DNA from: a bacterium | Lineage (GTDB): Bacteria > Methylomirabilota > Methylomirabilia > Methylomirabilales > 2-02-FULL-66-22 | Length of the DNA: 34,511 nt | Direction of reading: 5' to 3' | Assembly: GCA_029580855.1 (NCBI GenBank) | Contig: JAKPQH010000058.1 | Coordinates: 1-34,511 of the forward strand | Shown here: one piece after another, positions 15,681 through 23,118 of the stretch | Position numbering within the stretch: position 1 is the first letter of the stretch | How the letters are laid out: each line of letters starts with the position of its first letter | Notes under the pieces: generated by a model | The model's input: only the letters and a program-made list of their open reading frames with translations | Database searches by the model: none | Told to the model about the DNA's origin: nothing | Made by a program: the position numbers and the translations under genes

Positions 15681-16598
15681 ATGGACTCGGCTGCATTCGA
15701 CAATGGAACCGCCACGGCCGCCCGGACCCATGGGGTGAGCGTGCGGCATGCCCCCTCCGCCTTTCCACCTCAGGCCGCGGAACCGGTCGGCGCCGTTCTC
15801 CCGCCGCCGTCGCCCGAGGCACAGCCCGCCCCACCCCGCGCGCGGCGCCGGCTCCGCCCGGGACGGCGGGAGGCGGCCGGCTCGCCCGGTCGCGGGGTGA
15901 CGCTTGCCCGGGAATACGCGTACCTGCGCCTCAAGGCCCTGGTGCTGTCCGGCCGGTTTGCCCCCGGGCAGCGACTCGCCGAAGAGCGTCTGTCCAGGGA
16001 GCTTGGAATCAGCCGAACCCCTATCCGTGAGGCCCTCCACAAGCTCGAGCTGGAGGGGTTGATCGCGGCGCTCTCGAGGCGGGGGTTCGCCGCCGCCCGC
16101 GACTCGCAGACGGAAATGGAGGAGCTCACCGATTTGCGAGCCGTCATGGAGGGGTATGCCCTCCGCATCATTTGTGGCCGGATAACCCGGCGGCAGCTTC
16201 GAAGACTTGACGAAATCGTCCAACGGACCGAAGATGCGGTGGCGTCGCGGCGTCTGGGCCGTGTCGCCCGCTGGAACACCAGATTCCATGACGCGCTCCA
16301 CGCGCTGATCAGCGACAAGCGCCGGATCCATCGGCAGCTGATCACGATGCGGCAATATGCGTTCCGATACGGCGCGGGCGTGCGCCCGTCAGCGGACGAC
16401 GCGCGTTGGACGGCGGAAAGCCACCGCCGGATTCTGACCGCGTTGCAGTTCCGTGACCCGGACCTGTGCGAGCGCGCGATGCGGGAGCACATTCGCGGTT
16501 CGACACGCGGTTGCCCGCGACGGGAACCCGGCCCGCCGCTGCCGTGCGTTGCCGAGGGGCCGCTGGCAGACAGCGCGGACATTCTCGAACGGTGGTGA
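15681..16598 (+). CDS. GntR-family (FadR/FCD-type) transcriptional regulator
   Basis: A 305-residue regulator when started at 15681 (MDSAAFDNG), preceded by AGGA. An earlier in-frame ATG at 15579 has no better site. The first 75 or so residues are a Pro/Arg/Ala-rich, probably disordered tail, unusual for the family. The winged helix-turn-helix spans about 82-150, with the signature RLAEERLSRELGISRTPIRE and ALHKLELEGLI. A C-terminal all-helical FCD ligand domain follows (DLRAVMEGYALRII, RWNTRFHDALHALI, HRRILTALQFRDP). Such proteins repress catabolic genes and are released by a carboxylate metabolite. It heads the aldehyde-oxidation gene run, ending 15 bases before the next gene. Confidence 0.88.
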   Translation: MDSAAFDNGTATAARTHGVSVRHAPSAFPPQAAEPVGAVLPPPSPEAQPAPPRARRRLRPGRREAAGSPGRGVTLAREYAYLRLKALVLSGRFAPGQRLAEERLSRELGISRTPIREALHKLELEGLIAALSRRGFAAARDSQTEMEELTDLRAVMEGYALRIICGRITRRQLRRLDEIVQRTEDAVASRRLGRVARWNTRFHDALHALISDKRRIHRQLITMRQYAFRYGAGVRPSADDARWTAESHRRILTALQFRDPDLCERAMREHIRGSTRGCPRREPGPPLPCVAEGPLADSADILERW

Positions 16599-16613
16599 CG
16601 CCAAGGAGGGAGT

Positions 16614-17999
16614 ATGACCGACACCGTACACGACCTCGTGGCTCGGGCCCGGGCGGCCCAAGCGATGGTGTGCGACTGGTCCCAAGCGCACGTGGACCGG
16701 ATGGTCGCGGCGGTGGGATGGGCCGTCTACCGGCGTGAACACGCGGAGGCCTGCGCCCGCCTGGCGTGCGACGAGACGGGAATGGGGATCTACGCGGACA
16801 AGGTCCTCAAGCATCGCAAGAAAACCTTGGGGACGCTCCGCGACCTCCAGGGCGTGACGACGGTGGGACTGATCGAGGAAGACCGAAGCCGCGGCCTCCT
16901 GAAGTTCGCCAAGCCGGTGGGCGTGGTGGGGGCCCTCACGCCGGTGACCAACGCGTCCTCGACGATCTGCTGCAACGGGGTCTCCGTTCTCAAGGGCCGA
17001 AACGCCGTCATCTTCGCCCCCCACCCGTCCGCCAAGCGGACTGCCGCGCTCACCTGCGGGTACATGCGGGCCGCGTTGCGCCAGGTCGGCGCACCCGAGG
17101 ACCTCGTCCAGAGCATCGCCGAGCCCTCGATCCCCACCACCCAGGAGTTGATGCGGGCCGTGGACCTGATCGTCGCCACCGGCGGTGCCGCCATGGTGAA
17201 GGCCGCGTATTCGAGCGGCACCCCCGCGTACGGCGTCGGGGCCGGAAACTCGATCTGCATCGTCGACGAGACCGCGGACGTCGCCGATGCCGCCCACAAG
17301 ATCGTGCAGAGCAAGACATTCGACAACGCCACCTCGTGTTCCAGCGAGAACTCCGTCGTCATTCAGGAGACGATTGCCGACGAGATGTTGAAGCGCTTCG
17401 CCGTCGAGGGGGGATACCTGTGCGACCCGGCGGAGCGGGAGCGCCTGCAGCGTTACATGTGGCCCGACGGCCTGCACCTCAACAAGCAGGTTCCCGGGCA
17501 ATCCGCCACGAAGATCGCCGGGGCCGCCGGCCTCGCGGTTCCCGACGGCACACGCTTCCTGCTGGTGCGCGGCCGGGCCATCGGACCGGAAGATCCTTTT
17601 TCAGGGGAGAAGCTCTCCCCGGTCTTGACCGTCTGGACGTTTGGCGCGTTTGCCGAAGCGATCGGGTACGTGCAGAAGCTCACCGACTATAGCGGACGCG
17701 GCCATTCTTGCAGCATCCACACCACGCTGGACGACCGTATCCGGGAACTCGGACTGCGCGCACCCGTCAGCCGCATCATGGTGCGCCAACCCCAGTGCTA
17801 CGCCAACAGCGGCGACTACGTGAACGGGATGCCTTTTTCGCTGACGCTGGGCTGCGGCACGTGGGGTGGCAACATCGTCAGCGAGAACATCACCTGGAAG
17901 CATTTCATCAACACGACCTGGGTCTCGCTGCCCATCGAACCCGTGGTGCCTGACGAGGATGCACTCTTTGGAGCGCACTGGAAAGAGTTCGGACAATGA
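16614..17999 (+). CDS. CoA-acylating-type aldehyde dehydrogenase (SauS/EutE/PduP-like)
   Basis: A 461-residue aldehyde dehydrogenase-fold protein with AAGGAGGGAG before the ATG. Landmarks are PVGVVGALTPVTNASST (101-117), the glycine loop YGVGAGN (206-212) and the catalytic cysteine in TSCSSENSVV (C242). The SSE-type context after the cysteine, and the absence of the Glu-containing ELGGK motif, match the acylating group that makes acyl-CoA from aldehyde with NAD and CoA. Among characterised enzymes it most resembles sulfoacetaldehyde dehydrogenase (acylating, SauS), but no other sulfoacetate or taurine gene is near, so the substrate is open. Its stop overlaps the modA start (ATGA, 17996-17999). 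Confidence 0.85.
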   Translation: MTDTVHDLVARARAAQAMVCDWSQAHVDRMVAAVGWAVYRREHAEACARLACDETGMGIYADKVLKHRKKTLGTLRDLQGVTTVGLIEEDRSRGLLKFAKPVGVVGALTPVTNASSTICCNGVSVLKGRNAVIFAPHPSAKRTAALTCGYMRAALRQVGAPEDLVQSIAEPSIPTTQELMRAVDLIVATGGAAMVKAAYSSGTPAYGVGAGNSICIVDETADVADAAHKIVQSKTFDNATSCSSENSVVIQETIADEMLKRFAVEGGYLCDPAERERLQRYMWPDGLHLNKQVPGQSATKIAGAAGLAVPDGTRFLLVRGRAIGPEDPFSGEKLSPVLTVWTFGAFAEAIGYVQKLTDYSGRGHSCSIHTTLDDRIRELGLRAPVSRIMVRQPQCYANSGDYVNGMPFSLTLGCGTWGGNIVSENITWKHFINTTWVSLPIEPVVPDEDALFGAHWKEFGQ

Positions 18000-18814
18000 A
18001 GCCCTCGATAAGGCCCAGCAGCTTGCGACACGGATCGAAGTCGCGTCTGTGTTCCCTGCTCTTCGCCCTATGCGTCATCGTGGGCAACAGCGTGGCGGCC
18101 CACGCGCAAGAGATCCTCATCTCCGCCGCCATCAGCCTGAAGGAAGCCGCGGAAGAGATGGGACGGCAGTTTCAACAGGCCCATCCCGGCGTGACCGTGC
18201 GCTTCAATTTCGGCGCCTCGGGCGACCTCCAGAAGCAGATCGAAGCTGCAGCACCGGTGGATGTGTTCCTCTCGGCGGGGCAGAGGCAGATGGACGCACT
18301 CGAGAAACAAGGGCTCCTGCTCGCGGGCAGTCAGCGGCTGGTGGCGCGGAACGCGCTGACGCTCATCGCGCCTGAAGGCTCCCAATTGAGATTGCAGAGC
18401 GTGGAAGATCTCAAGCGCCCGGAGGTGCAACGCGTCGTCCTCGGGAATCCGAAAACCGTGCCTGCCGGCCAGTACGCCGAGCAATGCCTTCGATCTCTCC
18501 GGTTGTGGGACGCCCTCCAGCCGAAATTTATCTTCGCCGAGAACGTCCGCCAAGTGCTGCAGTATGTGGCCCGCGGCGAAGTGGATGCCGGTTTTGTCTA
18601 TACGACGGATCTCTTGAGCCGCCCGGGCGCGGTGAAGGAGGTCGCCCGCCCGCCCCAAACAAGCTATACCGCCGTCACCTACCCCGGAGCGGTGGTCGCC
18701 GCCTCGAAACAGCAGGCGCTTGCGCGAGCATTCATGGACCTGGTCATGAGCGGGTCCGGACAGCAGGTCTTGGCGCGCTACGGGTTCCAGCCGCCCGGCG
18801 GCACGGGACGTTAG
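17996..18814 (+). CDS. modA: ModA-like molybdate-binding periplasmic protein (orphan)
   Basis: A 272-residue exported binding protein. Its signal peptide has a hydrophobic core at about 19-31 and a predicted cleavage after AHA (38). The mature chain has ModA signatures: ILISAAISLKEAAEEM (40-55), NFGASGDLQKQIEAAAPVDVF and VLGNPKTVPAGQYAEQ. ModA binds molybdate or tungstate through Ser/Ala backbone and hydroxyl groups. No ModB or ModC gene is adjacent. The gene is instead translationally coupled (4-base overlap) to the acylating aldehyde dehydrogenase and followed 21 bases later by aldA. It could feed TupBC, act as a sensor or scavenger, or bind a different anion; these are inferences. Confidence 0.87.
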   Translation: MKPSIRPSSLRHGSKSRLCSLLFALCVIVGNSVAAHAQEILISAAISLKEAAEEMGRQFQQAHPGVTVRFNFGASGDLQKQIEAAAPVDVFLSAGQRQMDALEKQGLLLAGSQRLVARNALTLIAPEGSQLRLQSVEDLKRPEVQRVVLGNPKTVPAGQYAEQCLRSLRLWDALQPKFIFAENVRQVLQYVARGEVDAGFVYTTDLLSRPGAVKEVARPPQTSYTAVTYPGAVVAASKQQALARAFMDLVMSGSGQQVLARYGFQPPGGTGR

Positions 18815-18835
18815 GAGCAAAAAAGGAGACCCACG

Positions 18836-20281
18836 ATGAAACGGTATGCCATGTTCATCAACGGAGAGTTCGTCAAACATGGCGGGGCGATGTTCCCGGT
18901 CCGGAACCCCGCCACCGAAGAGGTCATTTCCGAAGTCCCCGCCGGCGACGTCCAGCACGTCGACGCGGCCGTGGCCGCTGCCGAGCGTGCCCAAAAGGCC
19001 TGGGCCAAGCGTCCCGCGATCGAGCGGGCAGGGTATCTGCGGGAACTCGCGCAGGCCATCCGCGCCAGGGTGGAGCCGCTGGCCCGGACGATTACGGAGG
19101 AGCAGGGGAAAGTCCTGCCGCTGGCCCGCACCGAAGTGCGGTTCACGGCAGACTATCTGGACTACATGGCCGAGTTTGCCCGCCGCTACGAAGGAGAGAT
19201 CATCCAGAGCGATCGGCCGAACGAAAACATCTTCCTGTTCAAGCTCCCGATCGGCGTGATCGCCGGGATCCTTCCCTGGAACTTTCCGTTTTTCCTGATC
19301 GCCCGCAAGCTGGCGCCGGCGCTGGTCACCGGCAACACCATCGTCATCAAGCCGAGCAGCGAGACGCCCAATAACGCTTTCGAGTTCGCCAATCTCGTGG
19401 CGGAAAGCTCGCTCCCCAAGGGCGTGTTCAACCTGGTGTCCGGCGCGGGTGGCGTGGTCGGTCATGCGCTGGCGGGAGACCCCAGGATCGGGATGGTGAG
19501 CTTCACGGGAAGCGTGGAGGGGGGCGTCGAGATCATGCGGGCGGCCGCGGAGAACGTGACCAAGGTCTCCCTGGAGCTGGGCGGAAAGGCTCCGGCCATC
19601 GTCATGCCGGACGCCGACATGGATCTGGCGGTCCGGGCCGTCTGTGCGTCGCGGGTCATCAACACGGGGCAGGTCTGTAACTGCGCCGAGCGCATCTATG
19701 TCCACGCATCCGTCGTGGACCGGTTTGTCGAGAAGATGGTCGCGGCCATGCGCGCCGTCCGGTATGGCAACCCGCTGCTCGACGAGACGCTCGACATGGG
19801 GCCGCTGGTGAGCCAGGCGCAGTGCGAGAGCGTCGAGGCCGCCGTCGCCCAGGCCATCCGGGACGGCGCCAAGTGCGTGCTGGGCGGAACGCGGGCCGCG
19901 GAGCGGCCGGGCTTCTACTTCGAGCCCACGGTCCTGACCCAGTGTCGCCAGGATATGGCGATCATGCGCAAGGAAATCTTCGGTCCGGTGCTGCCCATCA
20001 CCACCTACCGGGATCTGGACGAGGCCATCGAGATGGCCAACGACTGCGAGTACGGTCTCACGTCGTCGATCTACACCAAGAGCATCGACGTGGCCATGCG
20101 GGCGTGCAACGAGATCAAGTTCGGCGAGACATATATCAATCGGGAGAATTTCGAGGCCATGCAGGGCTTCCATGCCGGCTGGCGTAAATCCGGGATCGGC
20201 GGCGCCGACGGCAAACACGGCCTGGAGGAGTATCTTCAGAGTCATGTGGTTTACCTGCAATACGACCGGGACGCACGATGA
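18836..20281 (+). CDS. aldA: NAD-dependent aldehyde dehydrogenase, AldA (lactaldehyde/glycolaldehyde) type
   Basis: A 481-residue aldehyde dehydrogenase with AAAAAGGAG before the ATG. It is strikingly similar to E. coli AldA along its length: FTADYLDYMAEFARRYEG (103-120), ILPWNFPFFLIARKLAP (145-161), ELGGKAPAIVM with the general-base Glu (about 247), and GQVCNCAERIYV with the catalytic cysteine (281 or 283). The C-terminal signature GFHAGWRKSGIGGADG is also shared. It oxidises alpha-hydroxy aldehydes such as lactaldehyde or glycolaldehyde to acids, giving NADH. It lies 21 bases after modA in the gntR-headed operon and is followed by a strong hairpin. Confidence 0.93.
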   Translation: MKRYAMFINGEFVKHGGAMFPVRNPATEEVISEVPAGDVQHVDAAVAAAERAQKAWAKRPAIERAGYLRELAQAIRARVEPLARTITEEQGKVLPLARTEVRFTADYLDYMAEFARRYEGEIIQSDRPNENIFLFKLPIGVIAGILPWNFPFFLIARKLAPALVTGNTIVIKPSSETPNNAFEFANLVAESSLPKGVFNLVSGAGGVVGHALAGDPRIGMVSFTGSVEGGVEIMRAAAENVTKVSLELGGKAPAIVMPDADMDLAVRAVCASRVINTGQVCNCAERIYVHASVVDRFVEKMVAAMRAVRYGNPLLDETLDMGPLVSQAQCESVEAAVAQAIRDGAKCVLGGTRAAERPGFYFEPTVLTQCRQDMAIMRKEIFGPVLPITTYRDLDEAIEMANDCEYGLTSSIYTKSIDVAMRACNEIKFGETYINRENFEAMQGFHAGWRKSGIGGADGKHGLEEYLQSHVVYLQYDRDAR

Positions 20282-20682
20282 GGTGAGGGCCCGAGCGTGC
20301 CCGCCGCCGGTCGCGGTTTTCTCCGGTAACCGCGACCGGCCATGCGGTGGATGGCAAGTCACGCGTCCCCGCTCCTCGTCCCCGCTCGAGGCGCGCCCGG
20401 ACGGTCCACCGCGACATCGACAGACTCCCCCCACCACCCCGACCCATCCTCCGTGGCGCTCCTCGACGTACCTGTTCGCTGCGACCGGCCACGTCAGGCG
20501 CGGGAACGGGCAAGCGGATTCGTGCGGTGACGCGACGTCCGCTTTTGGTGCGCACCGTCGAAATTCCCGTATGGACTTATTATGCCTTCTATAGCAGAAT
20601 ACATCCCTCGGACCGGGCGCACACCGGCGCGCGCGCTCGGCCATGCGCATACCGTAACGGAGGAGGAGAGGAGCGACGACTC
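20282..20682. other. Intergenic region between aldA and the AOR gene
   Basis: This 401-base region contains the hairpin at 20306-20340 after aldA. An A/T-rich island lies at about 20559-20607, with promoter-like words (TATTAT, TATAGC) about 80-110 bases before the AOR start, but with no good -35 box at a proper distance; activator-dependent transcription would fit. No coding sequence is recognised. Confidence 0.4.
20306..20340 (+). terminator. Strong stem-loop downstream of aldA
   Basis: A 13-bp perfect stem (20306-20318 with 20328-20340, GCCGGTCGCGGTT/AACCGCGACCGGC) and a 9-base loop lie 25 bases past the aldA stop. No T-tract follows, so it may terminate weakly, stabilise the 3' end or attenuate read-through into the AOR gene. 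Confidence 0.5.
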
Positions 20683-22572
20683 ATGCAAGGTGCCTTTGCC
20701 GGGAAATATCTCCGCGTGAATCTGACCGAGGGAACCATCGCCGCAGAAGAGTTCTCGCCATTGACCTACCGCATGTTCATGGGTGGGGCGGCCATGGCCG
20801 CATCCATTCTCCTGCGAGAACTCCGGCCGGGCGTCGATCCCCTCGGGCCCGAGAACATCATGGTGTTTGCAACCTGCCCGCTGACCGGTATCCCGCTCTC
20901 GGGGACCACTCGCTTCAGCGTGGCGGCCAAATCGCCGCTGACGGACGGGTACGGCGAAGGCGAAGCCGGCGGGTACTGGGGGCCGGAGCTGAAATACGCC
21001 GGCTTCGACGGCATCATCGTCACCGGTCAGGCGCCCAAGCCCGTGTACCTCTGGATCATGGACGGCAAGGCGGAATTGCGGGACGCGGCTCACCTCTGGG
21101 GCAGAATCTCGGGTGACGTCCAGGATATCCTCACCGCCGAGACCGACAAGCGCGCCCGTATCCTCCAGTGCGGCATCGCCGGCGAGCGCGGCAACCTCAT
21201 GGCCAACCTCGTGAACGAGCTAAAGCACTTCAACGGCCGGAGCGGCTTGGGCGCGGTGATGGGCAGCAAGCGGCTCCGCGCCATCGCCGTCCGCGGCCAC
21301 GACCGGATCGAGCCCAAGGACAAGGAGGGTCTGCAGGCCTGTCTGAAATGGTTCCGCGAGCATTACAAGCGCGATACGGACATGCTGCACAAGTTCGGCA
21401 CCTCGCGGAACGTCATGGCGATGAGCGCCGACGGCATTCTGCCGACGCGGAACTTCCTGGAAGGACAGTTCGAGTACGCCAAGGAGATCAGCGGGCAGAC
21501 CATGGCGGAGACGATCCTCGAGCATGAGGGGACGTGCTACGCCTGCGCCATCGCCTGCAAGCGGGACGTGAACGTCCCGGAGCTGGGTGTGACTGTCAAG
21601 TACGGTGGCCCGGAGTACGAGACCATCGGATCCGGCGGCTCGGTCTGCGGGGTCGGCGACCTCAAGGCCATCGCCAAGTTCCACCAGATCTGCGGCGAGT
21701 ACGTGATGGACACCATCTCCGTCGGGATGACCATCGCGTGGGCCATGGAGTGTTTCGAAAAAGGTATCCTGACCGCTGCCGATACGGATGGCCTGGATCT
21801 CCGGTTCGGCAACGCCGAAGCATTGCTGACGCTCACCGAGAAGATCGGCAAGCGGGAGGGGTTCGGCGACCTTTTGGCCCTGGGGTCGGAGCGGGCGGCC
21901 AAACGCGTCGGGAACGGCGCCGAGGAGTACGCCTTGACGGTCAAGAAGCAGGAACTTCCCATGCACGAGCCGCGGGGCAAGCAGGGCCTCTCGCTGGCGT
22001 ACGCCACGGCGCCCGCCGGCGCGGACCACATGCGGGCGCCCCACGATCCGGCCTATGCGGGATTTCATCCGCAGGGAGCGCACGCCCTGGAGCCGCTGGG
22101 CCTGGCGGACCCGCTGCCTAAACTGGAGCTGAGCCCGCGCAAGGTCCGCGCGTTCTATTATGCCAGCCACTGGTGGGCGCTTTGTAGCTGCGTGGGTGTC
22201 TGCCACCTGGCGTCGGCACCGGGGAACGTCGTCGGCATCACGCTGACCGTCAATGCCATGCGGGCCGTCACCGGTTGGGATACCAGCCTCTGGGAGCTGA
22301 TCAAGGTGGGCGAGCGTTCCAAGGCGATGGCGCGGGTCTTCAATTGCCGCGAAGGGTTCACGCCAAAGGACGACCGGTTGCCCCGGCGCATGCACGAGGC
22401 GTTCACGAGCGGACCGCTCGCGGGGGTGCGTGTCGAGCCGGAGGCATTTCAACGGGCTCTCCGTCTGTACCACCAGATGGAAGGCTGGGACCCGGAGACC
22501 GGGTGGCCGACCTTCGCCAAGCTGGCGGAGCTGGGGATCGAGTGGGCGGCGCGGCCCGGAGATGGATGGTAG
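20683..22572 (+). CDS. aor: Tungsten-dependent aldehyde:ferredoxin oxidoreductase (AOR family)
   Basis: A 629-residue AOR-family enzyme. The start at 20683 (MQGAFAGKYLRVNL) has GGAGGAGGAGAGGAG upstream; longer readings lack support. The N-terminal domain (about 4-205) has family signatures GPENIMVFATCPLTG, RFSVAAKSPLTDGYGEG and GSGLGAVMGSKRLRAI-like GLGAVMGSKRL. The [4Fe-4S] ligands are C285, C288 and C292 (CYACAIAC, the C-x2-C-x3-C pattern), with a distal cysteine in the CSCVGVC cluster (501-507). The tungsto-bispterin site motif HEPRGKQGLSLAYAT is also present. The enzyme oxidises aldehydes to acids in the cytoplasm with low-potential electrons going to ferredoxin. No polyferredoxin or FAD partner subunit is adjacent. 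Confidence 0.94.
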   Translation: MQGAFAGKYLRVNLTEGTIAAEEFSPLTYRMFMGGAAMAASILLRELRPGVDPLGPENIMVFATCPLTGIPLSGTTRFSVAAKSPLTDGYGEGEAGGYWGPELKYAGFDGIIVTGQAPKPVYLWIMDGKAELRDAAHLWGRISGDVQDILTAETDKRARILQCGIAGERGNLMANLVNELKHFNGRSGLGAVMGSKRLRAIAVRGHDRIEPKDKEGLQACLKWFREHYKRDTDMLHKFGTSRNVMAMSADGILPTRNFLEGQFEYAKEISGQTMAETILEHEGTCYACAIACKRDVNVPELGVTVKYGGPEYETIGSGGSVCGVGDLKAIAKFHQICGEYVMDTISVGMTIAWAMECFEKGILTAADTDGLDLRFGNAEALLTLTEKIGKREGFGDLLALGSERAAKRVGNGAEEYALTVKKQELPMHEPRGKQGLSLAYATAPAGADHMRAPHDPAYAGFHPQGAHALEPLGLADPLPKLELSPRKVRAFYYASHWWALCSCVGVCHLASAPGNVVGITLTVNAMRAVTGWDTSLWELIKVGERSKAMARVFNCREGFTPKDDRLPRRMHEAFTSGPLAGVRVEPEAFQRALRLYHQMEGWDPETGWPTFAKLAELGIEWAARPGDGW

Positions 22573-22666
22573 CCGGCGCGCCATGCGGCGGATCCGCGAT
22601 CGCGTCTCGGGTTCGGGTTGGTCAACCCGGCGGCACGACGGCACCGTGCCAGAGGGGATCCCGCGT

Positions 22667-23050
22667 ATGGACGACACCCTCGACAGCCTCTTCGATCGGT
22701 TGAACGCCGGCCTGTTCGACGGTCGGCTTCCAACGTACCGAGTGCGACGATGCCCGCCGCAGGCCGGCGAACGCGGGTTCATCGATGAAAAAGCGCGGAC
22801 CATCTGGATCTGCACGTCGAGCGAGACTCGGGAAACACTTCTCCACGAGATGTGTCACATCGGAACGCCCGGGCACGGCCGCCGTTTTCGGGCAAAACTG
22901 AAGCGACTGGCCAGACGCGGCGAGAGTTGGGCGCAGGCCGAGCGCGCGTACTATCTGCGGGCGGAGTTGCGCATGAGGGCCGAGCACTGGATGGCCCTCT
23001 GGGAAATCGGGAGAGGCCTGACACGCGGATTGGGCAGATTTCGCGCCTGA
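22667..23050 (+). CDS. SprT-like zinc metallopeptidase-domain protein
   Basis: A 127-residue protein. I start at 22667 (MDDTLDSLFDRLN), preceded by AGAGGGGA; an in-frame ATG at 22562 overlapping the AOR stop is possible but adds Arg-rich, unfamily-like sequence. The hallmark is HEMCHIGTPGHGRRFRAKLKRL (19 bases-scale segment around residues 65-85), with the HExxH zinc-binding pair and a later His. The preceding FNAGLFDGRLP-type segment (RLNAGLFDGRLP, about 11-22) is also SprT-like. SprT/Spartan domains are metalloproteases, but substrates of small bacterial ones are unknown. It lies 94 bases after the AOR gene on the same strand and 68 before the diheme gene, so co-transcription is possible. 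Confidence 0.8.
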   Translation: MDDTLDSLFDRLNAGLFDGRLPTYRVRRCPPQAGERGFIDEKARTIWICTSSETRETLLHEMCHIGTPGHGRRFRAKLKRLARRGESWAQAERAYYLRAELRMRAEHWMALWEIGRGLTRGLGRFRA

Positions 23051-23118
23051 CGAAGCCCGAATGCGTTTTGCGACACCGGCACGTCCTCCCACCACCCGTC
23101 ACGAAAGGAGGGCCACGC

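Noticed and set aside
16614..17999. Naming the acylating aldehyde dehydrogenase as sulfoacetaldehyde dehydrogenase and the operon as sulfoacetate catabolism
   Set aside because: Resemblance is to the family only; no sulfoacetate-CoA ligase, sulfoacetaldehyde acetyltransferase or sulfonate importer is present.
18068..20650. An 860-codon minus-strand open frame opposite modA and aldA
   Set aside because: It is the antisense shadow of well-recognised genes in GC-rich DNA and shows no family motif or ribosome-binding site.
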